Counted from the stretch's first letter, positions 17,229 to 25,564 are shown. The stretch is 64,000 nt of DNA from Petrimonas sp. IBARAKI (GCA_002356435.2 AP018040.2:2108001-2172000), one strand, 5' to 3'. Numbers and translations are program-made. Notes: generated by a model not told the origin, from the sequence alone.

Positions 17229-18179
17229 ATGGAGAAGACCCGCGTTTGCGTCATAATCAATCCGGTATCGGGAACAGAATCGAAGAAAAATATCCCTGAA
17301 GAAGTGGCCTCCGCATTCGATCAAACCCAATTCGATGTAATTATCCGGATCACCGGCTATCCCGGGCATGCCACTGAAATTGCCAAACAGGCTGTGAAGA
17401 ACAAATTTGCTTATGTGCTGACTGTCGGAGGCGACGGCACGGTAAATGAAGTGGCAAAAGCCCTGGTGAATACCGATACCATTCTGGGAATCATTCCTTT
17501 TGGATCGGGGAACGGACTGGCACGCGACCTGCATATCTCCATAGATTCAGAAAAAGCCATACAAACCATACTCGAAGGCAATGTCCGAACCATCGATTAC
17601 GGCTCTGCCAACGGGCATATTTTCTTTTGCACCTGCGGCGTTGGATTTGATGCGTTTATCAGCGACAAGTTTGCCGAAGAAAAAAAACGCGGCCCCCTGG
17701 GCTACGTCCGCAACATTGTGGAAGGCGTGGTCGAGTTCAGGTCGGAAGAGTACGAAATCACGCACGACGAAGGTACACTTAACGAACGGGCATTTCTTCT
17801 TACCTGTGCCAATGCCTCCCAATACGGGAACGAAGTATACATTGCACCCGGTGCCGATATGGAAGACGGGAAAATGAATGTATCTATACTGAAGCCGCTT
17901 AATCCCAATGAAATTCCACAAACCACGCTGCAACTTTTTACCCGGAATATCGATAAAAACAGCAAGATGATCTCGTTAGTCACCAGCAACCTCATCATTA
18001 AAAGAAAAAAACCAGGCATATTGCACGTTGACGGGGAACCGGTGAATACCGAAAAGGACATTGAAGTGAAAATGTACCACAAGGGATTAAAGGTACTTGC
18101 CCCAAAGCAAGTTGAAGAAAAACCGGTGAAAGAAAGAGAAAATATTTTCACGGCTATCACCCGTTGGATGAATATATAA
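17229..18179 (+). CDS. Diacylglycerol/lipid kinase family protein
   Basis: A 316-residue lipid kinase of the DAGK catalytic-domain family (YegS/DgkB type) that phosphorylates a lipid such as diacylglycerol at the inner face of the membrane. The nucleotide-binding region shows INPVSG near the N-terminus and VGGDGTVNEV at about residues 60-70, followed by GIIPFGSGNGLARDL. A C-terminal beta-rich lobe has ILHVDGEPV. Length is typical. It is transcribed alone between a -7 element and a terminator-like hairpin. Confidence 0.9.
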   Translation: MEKTRVCVIINPVSGTESKKNIPEEVASAFDQTQFDVIIRITGYPGHATEIAKQAVKNKFAYVLTVGGDGTVNEVAKALVNTDTILGIIPFGSGNGLARDLHISIDSEKAIQTILEGNVRTIDYGSANGHIFFCTCGVGFDAFISDKFAEEKKRGPLGYVRNIVEGVVEFRSEEYEITHDEGTLNERAFLLTCANASQYGNEVYIAPGADMEDGKMNVSILKPLNPNEIPQTTLQLFTRNIDKNSKMISLVTSNLIIKRKKPGILHVDGEPVNTEKDIEVKMYHKGLKVLAPKQVEEKPVKERENIFTAITRWMNI

Positions 18180-18193
18180 TCGTGAATTCAGGC

Positions 18194-18232
18194 AAAGCGG
18201 GCACACTCATCCCGAGTGCACCCGCTTTTCAT
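18194..18232 (+). terminator. Terminator after the lipid kinase gene
   Basis: AGCGGG and CACTC arms pair with GAGTG and CCCGCT, with a two-base internal mismatch and a short loop, followed by TTTTCATT. The A-run before the left arm would also let it act for the converging DUF302 operon. Confidence 0.65.
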
Positions 18233-18270
18233 TCATAACAAGTTATTAAAACAAAAATAAATCTCAAGTG

Positions 18271-18666
18271 CTATTCCGCAATTTGTGCCACAAAACTTTC
18301 GGCATCGTGATACGCACCACTCATAACCTCCTCCACTACTCCACCTATTTGAGAAGCAAACAAAGCCGAGTTCATGCGTGAAACATAGGTTTTCCCATCG
18401 GCTTTTTCGTGTACAGAAATGCGACAGGGCATCATGTTTCCATAAATTCTCAACTCATCGGCCGAAAGCATACGGTAAGCATATTTCGGATTGCAGAGTT
18501 CTATGACTTTTACAGGGAGAACTTCATACCCGTTCTTATTCATCGTCTCTTTCAGATCGTGGGTGTGCGTAACACGCCATCCTGCTTCAGCGATGATATT
18601 GTTGAGTCTTTCAACCGTCTCGTCGAAAGCATACCTGCTTTTACTCTCGAAAAACATTTTGTCCAT
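18271..18666 (-). CDS. DUF302-domain protein
   Basis: A 131-residue protein of the DUF302 family, small alpha/beta proteins of unknown biochemical function that often occur with sulfur or redox genes. Recognised by VERLNNIIAEAGWRVTHTHDL (in part), VKVIELCNPKYAYRML and MMPCRISVHE, the normal order in the family. Two conserved-type cysteines are in ELCNP and MPCRI. There is no signal peptide. It is the last gene of a four-gene minus-strand operon with thioredoxin, DUF6132 and an ArsR repressor, 12 bases after the thioredoxin gene. Confidence 0.85.
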   Translation of the reverse strand: MDKMFFESKSRYAFDETVERLNNIIAEAGWRVTHTHDLKETMNKNGYEVLPVKVIELCNPKYAYRMLSADELRIYGNMMPCRISVHEKADGKTYVSRMNSALFASQIGGVVEEVMSGAYHDAESFVAQIAE

Positions 18667-18678
18667 GATCCCGGGCTT

Positions 18679-19179
18679 TTAATTTTTGAGTAAAACTTCG
18701 TCGATAGCCTGCTTAAAAGCATCTTTCGGTAATGCACCCTGTGCCATTTGCGGAGCTTCGTTCATCGGGACGAAAAGCAACGTCGGGATACTGCGGATTC
18801 CAAAATCGGCAGCCAGTTCCTGCTCTGCTTCGGTATCCACTTTATAAATGTAAATCTGTCCTTCGTATTCTGCAGCCAGTTGTTCCAGTATAGGGGCTAC
18901 CATTTTACACGGACCACACCAATCGGCATAAAAATCTATAATAGCGGGTTTATCACCCAGGTATTCCCATGTTTGGGAATTTTTTTCGTAGTTTGCAACT
19001 TTCGTTAGAAAATCAGCTTTTGTTAAATGAATTGTTTTAGTCATATTTGTTTTATTTAAATTAGTTTCCTGTTGAGTTACAGCTGCCTGTGGCGATGATG
19101 TTGATTTGCCGGTGTTATTGCTGCACGCGGCAAACATAAACGATGTCACAAGTGCGGCGATAATAAGTTTAATTTTCAT
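18679..19179 (-). CDS. Thioredoxin-like lipoprotein
   Basis: A 166-residue thioredoxin-fold protein. Residues 1-19 look like a lipoprotein leader with lipobox MFAAC, then a 25-residue linker, then a thioredoxin domain with the classic WCGPCK site (cysteines 88 and 91), the cis-proline in RSIPTLL and DFYADWCGPC upstream. An internal ATG at residue 46 (MTKTIHLTK) would give a standard cytosolic thioredoxin of 121 residues, so dual starts are conceivable. It lies between DUF6132 (28 bases upstream) and DUF302. Confidence 0.9.
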   Translation of the reverse strand: MKIKLIIAALVTSFMFAACSNNTGKSTSSPQAAVTQQETNLNKTNMTKTIHLTKADFLTKVANYEKNSQTWEYLGDKPAIIDFYADWCGPCKMVAPILEQLAAEYEGQIYIYKVDTEAEQELAADFGIRSIPTLLFVPMNEAPQMAQGALPKDAFKQAIDEVLLKN

Positions 19180-19207
19180 ATTGTTGTTTATTTTGTATAT
19201 AATTTCT

Positions 19208-19432
19208 TTATTTAATGTTCTTTATCTCTTTGCCTCTACCTTCTTCTTTCTTAAAAATATCAAAAATTAGCAGTCCCAAAATGGCACCGTAAATCGTCAT
19301 TCTCCACGGATTTGAAGTGATGGGACAACTGCCCGTGCCGCAGCCAACGAAATAGTAATACAGGTAACCTCCGATGGCACCAACAATGACTCCTGCAACT
19401 TTCAATCCATGTTTTGAGAAAAATTCCTTCAT
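19208..19432 (-). CDS. DUF6132 small membrane protein
   Basis: A 74-residue protein with two predicted transmembrane helices (about residues 10-28 and 44-62). Between them is the motif GCGTGSCPITSNPW, which is the hallmark of the small DUF6132 family. The two cysteines on the loop suggest a thiol or metal role on one face of the membrane; that is inference. It is co-transcribed with an ArsR repressor (12-base gap) and a thioredoxin. Confidence 0.82.
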   Translation of the reverse strand: MKEFFSKHGLKVAGVIVGAIGGYLYYYFVGCGTGSCPITSNPWRMTIYGAILGLLIFDIFKKEEGRGKEIKNIK

Positions 19433-19444
19433 ATTTATTTTTTG

Positions 19445-19759
19445 TCAATTACAATCTATGATACAACTCAACAGTTGGATAACCCGATTGTTTCTAATGG
19501 AATAAAAACAATTTTTTCCGCTCCTGCGACAATTTAAAATACCTTTTGCACGCATGTCGGTCAGGTGATACGAAAGCAGCGATTGTTCACAATCAATAGC
19601 TTCCTGCAACTCAGATACCGATTTTTCCTTCTCGTTAGACAACAAGGTAATCACACTTAACCTGATTTCATTTGCCAAGGCTTTCAGCATGTACGCTGCC
19701 TCTTCGAATTGCGCTTTATCCACCTTTTGTTCCTTTATTTCCAGCATGCTAAACTCCAT
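19445..19759 (-). CDS. ArsR/SmtB-family repressor of the thioredoxin-DUF302 operon
   Basis: A 104-residue winged-helix regulator: LKALANEIRLSVITLLS, the recognition helix around CEQSLLSYHLTDMR, and the wing RRSGKNCFYSI. Cysteines are at 57, 77, 84, 99 and 103, more than most sensors, with C99 and C103 in the last helix and C57 in the recognition-helix region. It is the first gene of the operon and is preceded by an SmtB/CzrA-type operator, so it is probably autoregulatory. The partners suggest it senses metal or thiol/sulfur stress; the ligand is not known. A second ATG at 19747 would shorten it by four residues. Confidence 0.88.
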   Translation of the reverse strand: MEFSMLEIKEQKVDKAQFEEAAYMLKALANEIRLSVITLLSNEKEKSVSELQEAIDCEQSLLSYHLTDMRAKGILNCRRSGKNCFYSIRNNRVIQLLSCIIDCN

Positions 19760-19779
19760 TGTTTTTTTATCAAATCAAC

Positions 19780-19816
19780 ATATGAACATATATTCATATA
19801 TTTTTGTTCAAAAGTA
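19780..19816 (-). promoter_or_regulatory. Promoter and SmtB/CzrA-like operator of the ArsR-DUF6132-thioredoxin operon
   Basis: The minus-strand -7 element TACTTTTG is at 19809-19816. Just downstream, at 19780-19799, is an inverted repeat containing TGAACA-TA-TATTCA, the core of the known 12-2-12 operators of SmtB, CzrA and relatives. A bound repressor would cover the transcription start. This directly supports autoregulation by the ArsR protein encoded 20 bases away. Confidence 0.75.
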
Positions 19817-19898
19817 GTCCATTTTTTTTTATTCACCAACTAAATAGCAAAAAAATATTTACTTGATTTTTACAGGTTGCTCCCGACTGTATTGTACG

Positions 19899-20591
19899 TT
19901 ACTTCACTTTAAAGAAATAGGAAAGTTTCGCCTCGATGATGCGATGGGCAGAACGGTTAAAAAAGAAATTTTCTTTCGTTTTCCTGTTTTCGAAAATATC
20001 ACCCAACCCGAAATAATATCTGCCTTCGAGTTCTACATTACCCGCTCCCGTTTTCAGTTCCATTCCAACACCACCGATAAGGCCATAATCAAAACTCCTG
20101 GGCTTCAAAATGTATTGCATGCCTACTTGTGCTTCAGGATTTTCCTCTCTTTTAGCGGCAATATCGGCAGACAGGGCCTCGTTCATATGGTCAGAGCTTC
20201 CCAACAGAAAGCCAAGTTGTGGTCCCGCGTTGATAATAAACCGGACATTATTGCCGAAGTAGATATGTGTCATAAAAGGAACCTCCAGGTAATTCAGTGT
20301 TTTGTTGTAAGAAAATCCACTTTCGGCGGGAAAATCCTCTGTCCACCCCCGCTGGGCGTAGTTCAATTCGACCATCAATCCCAGGTGTTTTTCCGAAATG
20401 TATTTTGCCGAAATGCCACCGTGAATACCCAGAGAAGATTTCTGTAAAATAGCCGGAACAAAATCAACTGTCGACATAAGTGCTCCCCCTCCCACTCCGA
20501 TATAAAACTCTTTCTCAAAATCATTTTTTTGTGCAAAAACCTGCACAGAGGAAAGGATAAACAACAAAATTCCCGGCAACAAACGTTTCAT
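19899..20591 (-). CDS. PorT-family outer membrane beta-barrel protein
   Basis: A 230-residue outer-membrane protein with a signal peptide (cleavage near VFAQ) and alternating aromatic/glycine strands typical of an eight-stranded PorT-type barrel, such as YIGVGGGALMS, LEVPFMTHIYFG, FIINAGPQLGFLLG and a C-terminal AKLSYFFKVK. Function of PorT-like paralogues outside type IX secretion is mostly unknown. It starts directly after the stop of the LysM gene (TAA then ATG), so the two are co-translated and may act together at the cell envelope. Confidence 0.85.
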   Translation of the reverse strand: MKRLLPGILLFILSSVQVFAQKNDFEKEFYIGVGGGALMSTVDFVPAILQKSSLGIHGGISAKYISEKHLGLMVELNYAQRGWTEDFPAESGFSYNKTLNYLEVPFMTHIYFGNNVRFIINAGPQLGFLLGSSDHMNEALSADIAAKREENPEAQVGMQYILKPRSFDYGLIGGVGMELKTGAGNVELEGRYYFGLGDIFENRKTKENFFFNRSAHRIIEAKLSYFFKVK

Positions 20592-22565
20592 TTAGCGGCT
20601 TTTATTGATTTTGTGTACAACGTTTCCTGCATCGTAATGAATAAGATACAATCCGGTGTTAATGAACCCTCCCCAGTTATTAACCCGGTCAAATTTGAAA
20701 GAAAACTGGAGTGAATTCGACGGTATCCGGTTTATTCGTTGTTCGAAATTTGTTCCATAACGATAAACAGCATTCAGGAAAAACATTCCGGTATCGTATC
20801 CAAACATACCGTATTTGGGATAAGTATTGATCAGGTCACGGCCATACCACAACTTAAAGTTTTCAGCGAATTGCCGGGTTTCCACATCCTGTTCATCCAC
20901 ATAAAACGATGTATAAAAATAAGTTCCGTACTGGTGAAACAATTTTTTCATCTCTGTACTGTATGTCTGCCACTCCGGGTATCCGAACAGCCGCGTTATA
21001 ACTCCCTGGCGAGCCTGATGTGCTTGTGTGAGGGCAGCGGTAATTTCTCGCAACGAACCCGAATCTCCGGTAGAGGGAACAATTACATTTTCTCCATTGC
21101 TATTAAGTAACGGCAACATGTCCGTTGAAAGGTTTGATGTGAGGGAAAGTTCCTGATAGCGAATATTTCTCCGCCTCAAGTCCGCTTTTAGGGTAGAGAG
21201 AAACTCGGCTTTATCGGATCGTCCGGGAGCATTCACAATAACTACGTTGGCATTCCTGAATGTTTCCATAAAGACTCCGGATGCCTTGGAATAAAAATAA
21301 GACTGAGGCGAATTTACCTGAAATACATGGTTGTTGTTCTGAACCTCACTGTTTTTCGAAGAAAAGGGAATGATGTATTTGATGTTGTGCTTTTTAGAAA
21401 AATTGGATATAAGGCTGATCTGATCATCCGTCATGCCCCCAATCAAAAGATGAAGTGATTCCATTTCCAGAGTTCCCAGTAAGCTTTCTAGCTTTGCCCT
21501 GCTGCCGATTTCAAAAACATACACTTCTATGTTGGCCCCCTCTTTTTTCATTTTCTCCACAGCCAACAGAAAACCTTCATAATACTCCTGCAATCGTAGG
21601 TGCTGTCCACCTGATTTGTCCAGGAAAGGAAGGAGAAGGCCCACCCTGATCACGTCTGTCTTTTGCGTTTCATTGCTCAGGCTGAGTAACCGGTTTGCCT
21701 CAATTTCTCTCATGCGGGCATTTTCATCCAACCGGGAAACTTTGACAGGAACAATTAACTCCATATTTGTTTTCAGCCCTGCAACAAGTATGGGATTTGC
21801 TTTTTCAATTGATTCAACAGGAACATCGTAAGCCTGCGAAATAGAATAGAGTGTTTCTCCCCTTTTTACTTTATGCGTCACGTTTTGAGTCTGTTGCTCA
21901 TACGGAATAAAATCTGCCTGCATCTGATAGAAAGGAACCCGGATGGTTTTCCCTATTTGGAATGTTTCTACGGACAAGCCGGTATTGGCGGCGATCAGGT
22001 CTTCCGGTTTTAACGAATATGTCCTTGAAACCGAATAAAGCGTTTCTTTCGGGAGAATCGTATGGTAGCGGTAATTTTCACGGGTAGACGAAAGTGATCT
22101 TTGCTGCGGCACAACGATAACCTGTCCTTCGGCAATATTTTCTGTCAGCCCTGAATTGTTACGGATAATTTCGTCAACACTCGTGTTGTACATCTGTGCA
22201 ATACCATACAGGGTTTCTCCCCGGGCTATAGTATGTCGGAAAGTGTGATTTTGGTCAAGAGGGGGTTGCTGGCCGGATTGGGTTAGTGGAGCGGAAACGG
22301 TTGAGGCCGTTAAGCCCTCTCGAACCGGAATCAGCAGCTCCTGGCCATTTTTCAATCCTGAACCTGCTGTAGGATTATGCTTTAGAATTTCGTCTACCGT
22401 AACATTGAAAGTCCGTGAAATGGCCAGTAACCCTTCACCCGATTTAACTTTATACTTATAAAAGGGTTGCCCGTTTGTAGTGATTTTTTCAAGTGCAGGT
22501 ATTTGGGCACCACTAATCGCCGTAAAGAAGGCAGCAAAAAGGATGACCAACACTATTTTTCTCAT
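20592..22565 (-). CDS. Four-LysM exported protein with a type 1 periplasmic-binding-like domain
   Basis: A 657-residue exported protein: signal peptide (cleavage near ISGAQ), four LysM repeats at roughly residues 36-80, 105-148, 160-205 and 222-266 (for example YKVKSGEGLLAIS, HTIARGETLYGIA, HTILPKETLYSVS, HKVKRGETLYSIS), then from about residue 300 a periplasmic-binding-protein type 1 fold (VIRVGLLLPFLDKSGGQ, LIGGMTDDQISLIS, FGYPEWQTYS, YDTGMFFLNAVYR). LysM anchors it to peptidoglycan; the second half resembles receptor or LpoA-type domains that bind a ligand or a cell-wall synthase. The specific partner is not known. ATG 22565 is chosen because it starts the signal peptide. Confidence 0.87.
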   Translation of the reverse strand: MRKIVLVILFAAFFTAISGAQIPALEKITTNGQPFYKYKVKSGEGLLAISRTFNVTVDEILKHNPTAGSGLKNGQELLIPVREGLTASTVSAPLTQSGQQPPLDQNHTFRHTIARGETLYGIAQMYNTSVDEIIRNNSGLTENIAEGQVIVVPQQRSLSSTRENYRYHTILPKETLYSVSRTYSLKPEDLIAANTGLSVETFQIGKTIRVPFYQMQADFIPYEQQTQNVTHKVKRGETLYSISQAYDVPVESIEKANPILVAGLKTNMELIVPVKVSRLDENARMREIEANRLLSLSNETQKTDVIRVGLLLPFLDKSGGQHLRLQEYYEGFLLAVEKMKKEGANIEVYVFEIGSRAKLESLLGTLEMESLHLLIGGMTDDQISLISNFSKKHNIKYIIPFSSKNSEVQNNNHVFQVNSPQSYFYSKASGVFMETFRNANVVIVNAPGRSDKAEFLSTLKADLRRRNIRYQELSLTSNLSTDMLPLLNSNGENVIVPSTGDSGSLREITAALTQAHQARQGVITRLFGYPEWQTYSTEMKKLFHQYGTYFYTSFYVDEQDVETRQFAENFKLWYGRDLINTYPKYGMFGYDTGMFFLNAVYRYGTNFEQRINRIPSNSLQFSFKFDRVNNWGGFINTGLYLIHYDAGNVVHKINKSR

Positions 22566-22623
22566 TCCGAGTGACGTATGCATTCCGTTTGTTTTAAATT
22601 TTCCAATAAAAACTAGTAAAGGG

Positions 22624-22631
22624 CAAAATTA
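22624..22631 (-). promoter_or_regulatory. -7 element of the LysM-PorT operon
   Basis: Minus-strand TAATTTTG, about 58 bases before ATG 22565. No clear -33 TTG. Confidence 0.45.
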
Positions 22632-22685
22632 CAAATAATAATTATTTATGTGTCTTCGCTTGTGTTAATTAAAGTGATAACAACT

Positions 22686-22976
22686 TTATCGGCGATTCTG
22701 TTCTTGAGGATTGATTTTTCCTTCGTCACGGTATTGTTGGTAAAGTTTACTGAATTTTTCCCCTTTCCGGTGCGACTCGTACTTTTTAATGATTATCTGT
22801 GATTTTCTGTACAGCTTTTCTGCTTCTTCCAACTTCAACTGGCTGGTCTTTTCAATGGATTTATTGGTAAAGGTAGCCGCCTTCTTTGCATCGGAATTCA
22901 CACTGTCACAAGAAACCGCAAACATAACAAATGCAGGCAAGATAAGTATTGAAAAAAAATGTTGAACTTTGTTCAT
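22686..22976 (-). CDS. Small lipoprotein of unknown function
   Basis: A 96-residue predicted lipoprotein with a long hydrophobic leader and lipobox FAVSC (cysteine at 23). The mature part is lysine/glutamate-rich and predicted helical (IEKTSQLKLEEAEKLYRKSQ), probably a short coiled coil. I do not recognise the family. It lies 22 bases after dnaB on the same strand, so it may be transcribed with it. Confidence 0.7.
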   Translation of the reverse strand: MNKVQHFFSILILPAFVMFAVSCDSVNSDAKKAATFTNKSIEKTSQLKLEEAEKLYRKSQIIIKKYESHRKGEKFSKLYQQYRDEGKINPQEQNRR

Positions 22977-22998
22977 TGTTATTTCATTCTTGAATTTT

Positions 22999-24546
22999 TT
23001 AAAAAGGGAGTTCTTCTTTTCTGTTTTCGGTCATGAAATCGGTCGAAGTCATCTCGGGAACAGCCTCTGACTCTCTGTCAGATTGCCTTGAATTCATCCT
23101 TGAAGTGCGTTCAATGTAGTTGGTTCTTTTTCGGCTGGTGTTATGATCGTCCAGGTTTTCGAACCGGGCATATTCATTATCAAAACGCATGGTAGCAATA
23201 CCTGTCGGCCCGTTACGGTGTTTTGCCACAATTATTTCTGCCATACCGATGAGTGAGTTTCCACTTTCATCCTCCGTAATCCGATAGTATTCAGGCCGGT
23301 GAATAAAACAAACCAGGTCAGCGTCCTGTTCAATGGCCCCCGACTCACGCAGGTCGGCAAGCTGCGGACGTTTTCCTTCGTTACCCTGGCGGCTCTCCAC
23401 ACCACGATTTAATTGCGACAACGCAATTATGGGAATGTTCAACTCCTTTGCCAAACCTTTCAGCGACCGGGATATCATGCTGACCTCCTGCTCACGACTA
23501 CCAAAACTCATCCCGCTGGCATTCATCAGCTGCAAATAGTCAATGACCAGAATCTTCACATTATGCTCACGCACCAGTCGACGGGCCTTGGTTCGCAATT
23601 CAAACACCGATAAACTGGGGGTATCATCAATAAATATCGGTGCATCGTAAAGTTCTTTAATTTTAATATCCAGCCGATCCCACTCGTCTTGCGACAACCT
23701 TCCGCTCTTGATGCTTTCACCCTTTATCTGGCAAACATTCACAATCAAACGGTTTACCAGTTGTACATTGGACATCTCAAGCGAGAAAAAACCCACAGGA
23801 TGTTCGAAATTGATGGCTATATTCTTCGCCATGGAAAGCACAAAAGCCGTTTTTCCCATGGCGGGCCGGGCGGCAATAATGATAAGGTCGGAATTTTGCC
23901 ATCCCATGGTCAGCTTGTCCAATTGGTTAAATCCGGTAGGAATACCGCTCATCCCATCTTTTCGGTTTGCAGCGAGTTGAATAATCTTCATCGCTTCCTT
24001 GATAACGGGATTAATCTGAATAACATCTTTTTTTACGTTTCGCTGTGAAATTTCGAAAAGGCGTCCTTCCGTCTCCTGCATCAAATCATCCACATCAATG
24101 GTTTCATCAAAAGCCTGCTGCGTCACTTCAGAAGAAAATGAAATCAATTCCCGGGCCAAGTATTTTTGGGCAATAATCCGGGAATGGTATTCGATATGCG
24201 CTGCTGATGCCACCTTTTCAGATAACTCGGCAATATAGACTGCTCCCCCGGCAGATTGAAGTTCACCCCGCCGTTTTAATTCTTCCACGACGGTGAGGAC
24301 ATCCACCGGTTTTTGCTGAACTGCCAAGCCTTGGATGGCTCCGAAGATTATGTTGTGAACGGGATTGTAAAAACTTTCGGGTTTTAATATATCGCTCACC
24401 ACTGAATAAGCATCTTTTTCAAGCATCAATGCTCCCAACACTGCTTCTTCCAATTCCGGTACTTGCGGCGGTAATTTTCCGATTTCGGGTACAATGACAG
24501 TTTTTTCGATGATTTTTGTGTTTCTTTGTCGCTTCTGTTTCTCCAT
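22999..24546 (-). CDS. dnaB: Replicative DNA helicase DnaB
   Basis: A 515-residue hexameric 5'-3' helicase of the replisome. The N-terminal domain starts near PPQVPELEEAVLGALMLE. The RecA-like domain has Walker A AARPAMGKTAF (about residue 220), Walker B ILVIDYLQLM, and SQLNRGVESR followed by LADLRESGAIEQDAD. No intein interrupts the sites where DnaB inteins are common. ATG 24546 is preferred; an in-frame ATG eight codons upstream exists. A good promoter lies 33 bases upstream. Confidence 0.96.
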   Translation of the reverse strand: MEKQKRQRNTKIIEKTVIVPEIGKLPPQVPELEEAVLGALMLEKDAYSVVSDILKPESFYNPVHNIIFGAIQGLAVQQKPVDVLTVVEELKRRGELQSAGGAVYIAELSEKVASAAHIEYHSRIIAQKYLARELISFSSEVTQQAFDETIDVDDLMQETEGRLFEISQRNVKKDVIQINPVIKEAMKIIQLAANRKDGMSGIPTGFNQLDKLTMGWQNSDLIIIAARPAMGKTAFVLSMAKNIAINFEHPVGFFSLEMSNVQLVNRLIVNVCQIKGESIKSGRLSQDEWDRLDIKIKELYDAPIFIDDTPSLSVFELRTKARRLVREHNVKILVIDYLQLMNASGMSFGSREQEVSMISRSLKGLAKELNIPIIALSQLNRGVESRQGNEGKRPQLADLRESGAIEQDADLVCFIHRPEYYRITEDESGNSLIGMAEIIVAKHRNGPTGIATMRFDNEYARFENLDDHNTSRKRTNYIERTSRMNSRQSDRESEAVPEMTSTDFMTENRKEELPF

Positions 24547-24578
24547 TTTGTTATACAAGATCTTTTCCAAAAAGACTT

Positions 24579-24610
24579 CAAAGTTATCCCGTAAATTTTA
24601 AACATCCCAA
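24579..24610 (-). promoter_or_regulatory. Promoter of dnaB
   Basis: Minus-strand TTG, 21 bases, TAACTTTG. The -7 element lies about 33 bases before ATG 24546. Confidence 0.65.
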
Positions 24611-24677
24611 TTTTTGGCGTTTTTATTATGATGAGTTTATCAACAAAATATGTTGAAAACTTTTTTGACGCCTCACA

Positions 24678-24731
24678 ATATAGATCAAATCTATATCAAA
24701 AACTTTTTTATATTATTTTTGTTATATAGAT
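24678..24731 (+). promoter_or_regulatory. Promoter with three ATATAGAT half-sites upstream of the nitroreductase gene
   Basis: ATATAGAT-CAA-ATCTATAT is a perfect eight-base inverted repeat at 24678-24696. The -7 element TATTTTTG follows at 24714-24721, and a third half-site ATATAGAT lies at 24724-24731 just after it. The arrangement places one operator near -33 and one at the start of transcription, as for a MarR/HxlR-type repressor. The regulator itself is not in this neighbourhood. Confidence 0.6.
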
Positions 24732-24758
24732 ACAACATAAAAAACATAAAATTGAAAT

Positions 24759-25367
24759 ATGAAAAATAAAAGTTTGCAAGATTCAATCCAAGATAGAAGG
24801 ACCTATTATCAATTGAGCAATGAATCACCCGTTTCGGACGAAGAAATACAGAAAATCATTGAACATGTGGCCTATTGGGCCCCATCGCCTTTCAATTCGC
24901 AATCGGCGAGAATGGTATTACTTCTGGGTGAAAATCATAAAAAATTATGGGAACTCACCAAAGCTGAGTTAAAAAAGATAAGCCATTCGGAGGAGGCATG
25001 GAAAAAAACCGAAGAAAAAGTGAACGGCTCTTTTCTTGCAGGGTACGGTACGGTACTCTTTTTCGAAGACATGTCTGTGGTTAAAGGCTTACAAGGTAAC
25101 ATGCCCTCATACAGCGAAAAGTTTGCGCAATGGAGCGAGCATTCTACCGCTATAAACCAAATACTGGTTTGGATGGCGTTGGAGAATGAAGGGTTTGGGG
25201 CGTCGTTGCAACATTACAATCCGCTTATCGATGAAGGGATTCAAAAAGAATGGGGCATTAGCCAAGACTGGAAACTTGTCGCACAAATGCCTTTTGGCAC
25301 TCCCTCAGCGGAACCGGGTGAAAAAACGCACGAACCGTTGGAAAAACGCGTATTGGTCTTTAAGTGA
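24759..25367 (+). CDS. Nitroreductase-family flavoprotein
   Basis: A 202-residue FMN-dependent oxidoreductase of the nitroreductase fold, HBN1/YdgI-like. Characteristic parts are DRRTYYQLS, YWAPSPFNSQSARMVLLLG (in part YWAPSPFNSQSARM), GYGTVLFFEDM and MPFGTPSAEPGEKTHEPLEKRV. It reduces nitro groups or other electrophiles with NAD(P)H; the natural substrate is unknown. It is in its own unit between a repressor-type promoter and a terminator, immediately before the arsenic island, which includes proteins linked to nitrophenyl-arsenical reduction; a shared job is possible but not shown. Confidence 0.9.
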   Translation: MKNKSLQDSIQDRRTYYQLSNESPVSDEEIQKIIEHVAYWAPSPFNSQSARMVLLLGENHKKLWELTKAELKKISHSEEAWKKTEEKVNGSFLAGYGTVLFFEDMSVVKGLQGNMPSYSEKFAQWSEHSTAINQILVWMALENEGFGASLQHYNPLIDEGIQKEWGISQDWKLVAQMPFGTPSAEPGEKTHEPLEKRVLVFK

Positions 25368-25391
25368 TTTTCGTTACCGGAAAACTTATAC

Positions 25392-25429
25392 GAGGGTGTA
25401 TCACAATGTGATTTCACCCTCATTTTTTA
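25392..25429 (+). terminator. Terminator of the nitroreductase gene
   Basis: GAGGGTG pairs with CACCCTC and ATCAC with GTGAT around a three-base loop, followed by ATTTTTT. A long, two-part stem and a T-run make this a convincing intrinsic terminator. Confidence 0.85.
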
Positions 25430-25535
25430 TAAGGAAACCTATCTGAGAACAAATATCCAAATATTCATCTCTCCGGAGGTTGGTGTTTTAAAACAGCCTC
25501 TTTTTTTTTAAAAAAAATTTGCAAATATACATTTT

Positions 25536-25553
25536 GTTCGTACTTTTGCGAAC
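25536..25553 (+). promoter_or_regulatory. Arsenic operon promoter with ArsR operator over the -7 element
   Basis: GTTCG and CGAAC (extending to TTGTTCG and CGAACAA) flank the eight bases TACTTTTG. That spacer is itself a perfect TAnnTTTG -7 element. ArsR bound here would occlude the promoter completely. The arsR start codon is 11 bases downstream, so the transcript is nearly leaderless. Confidence 0.75.
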
Positions 25554-25564
25554 AACAAATTGCT

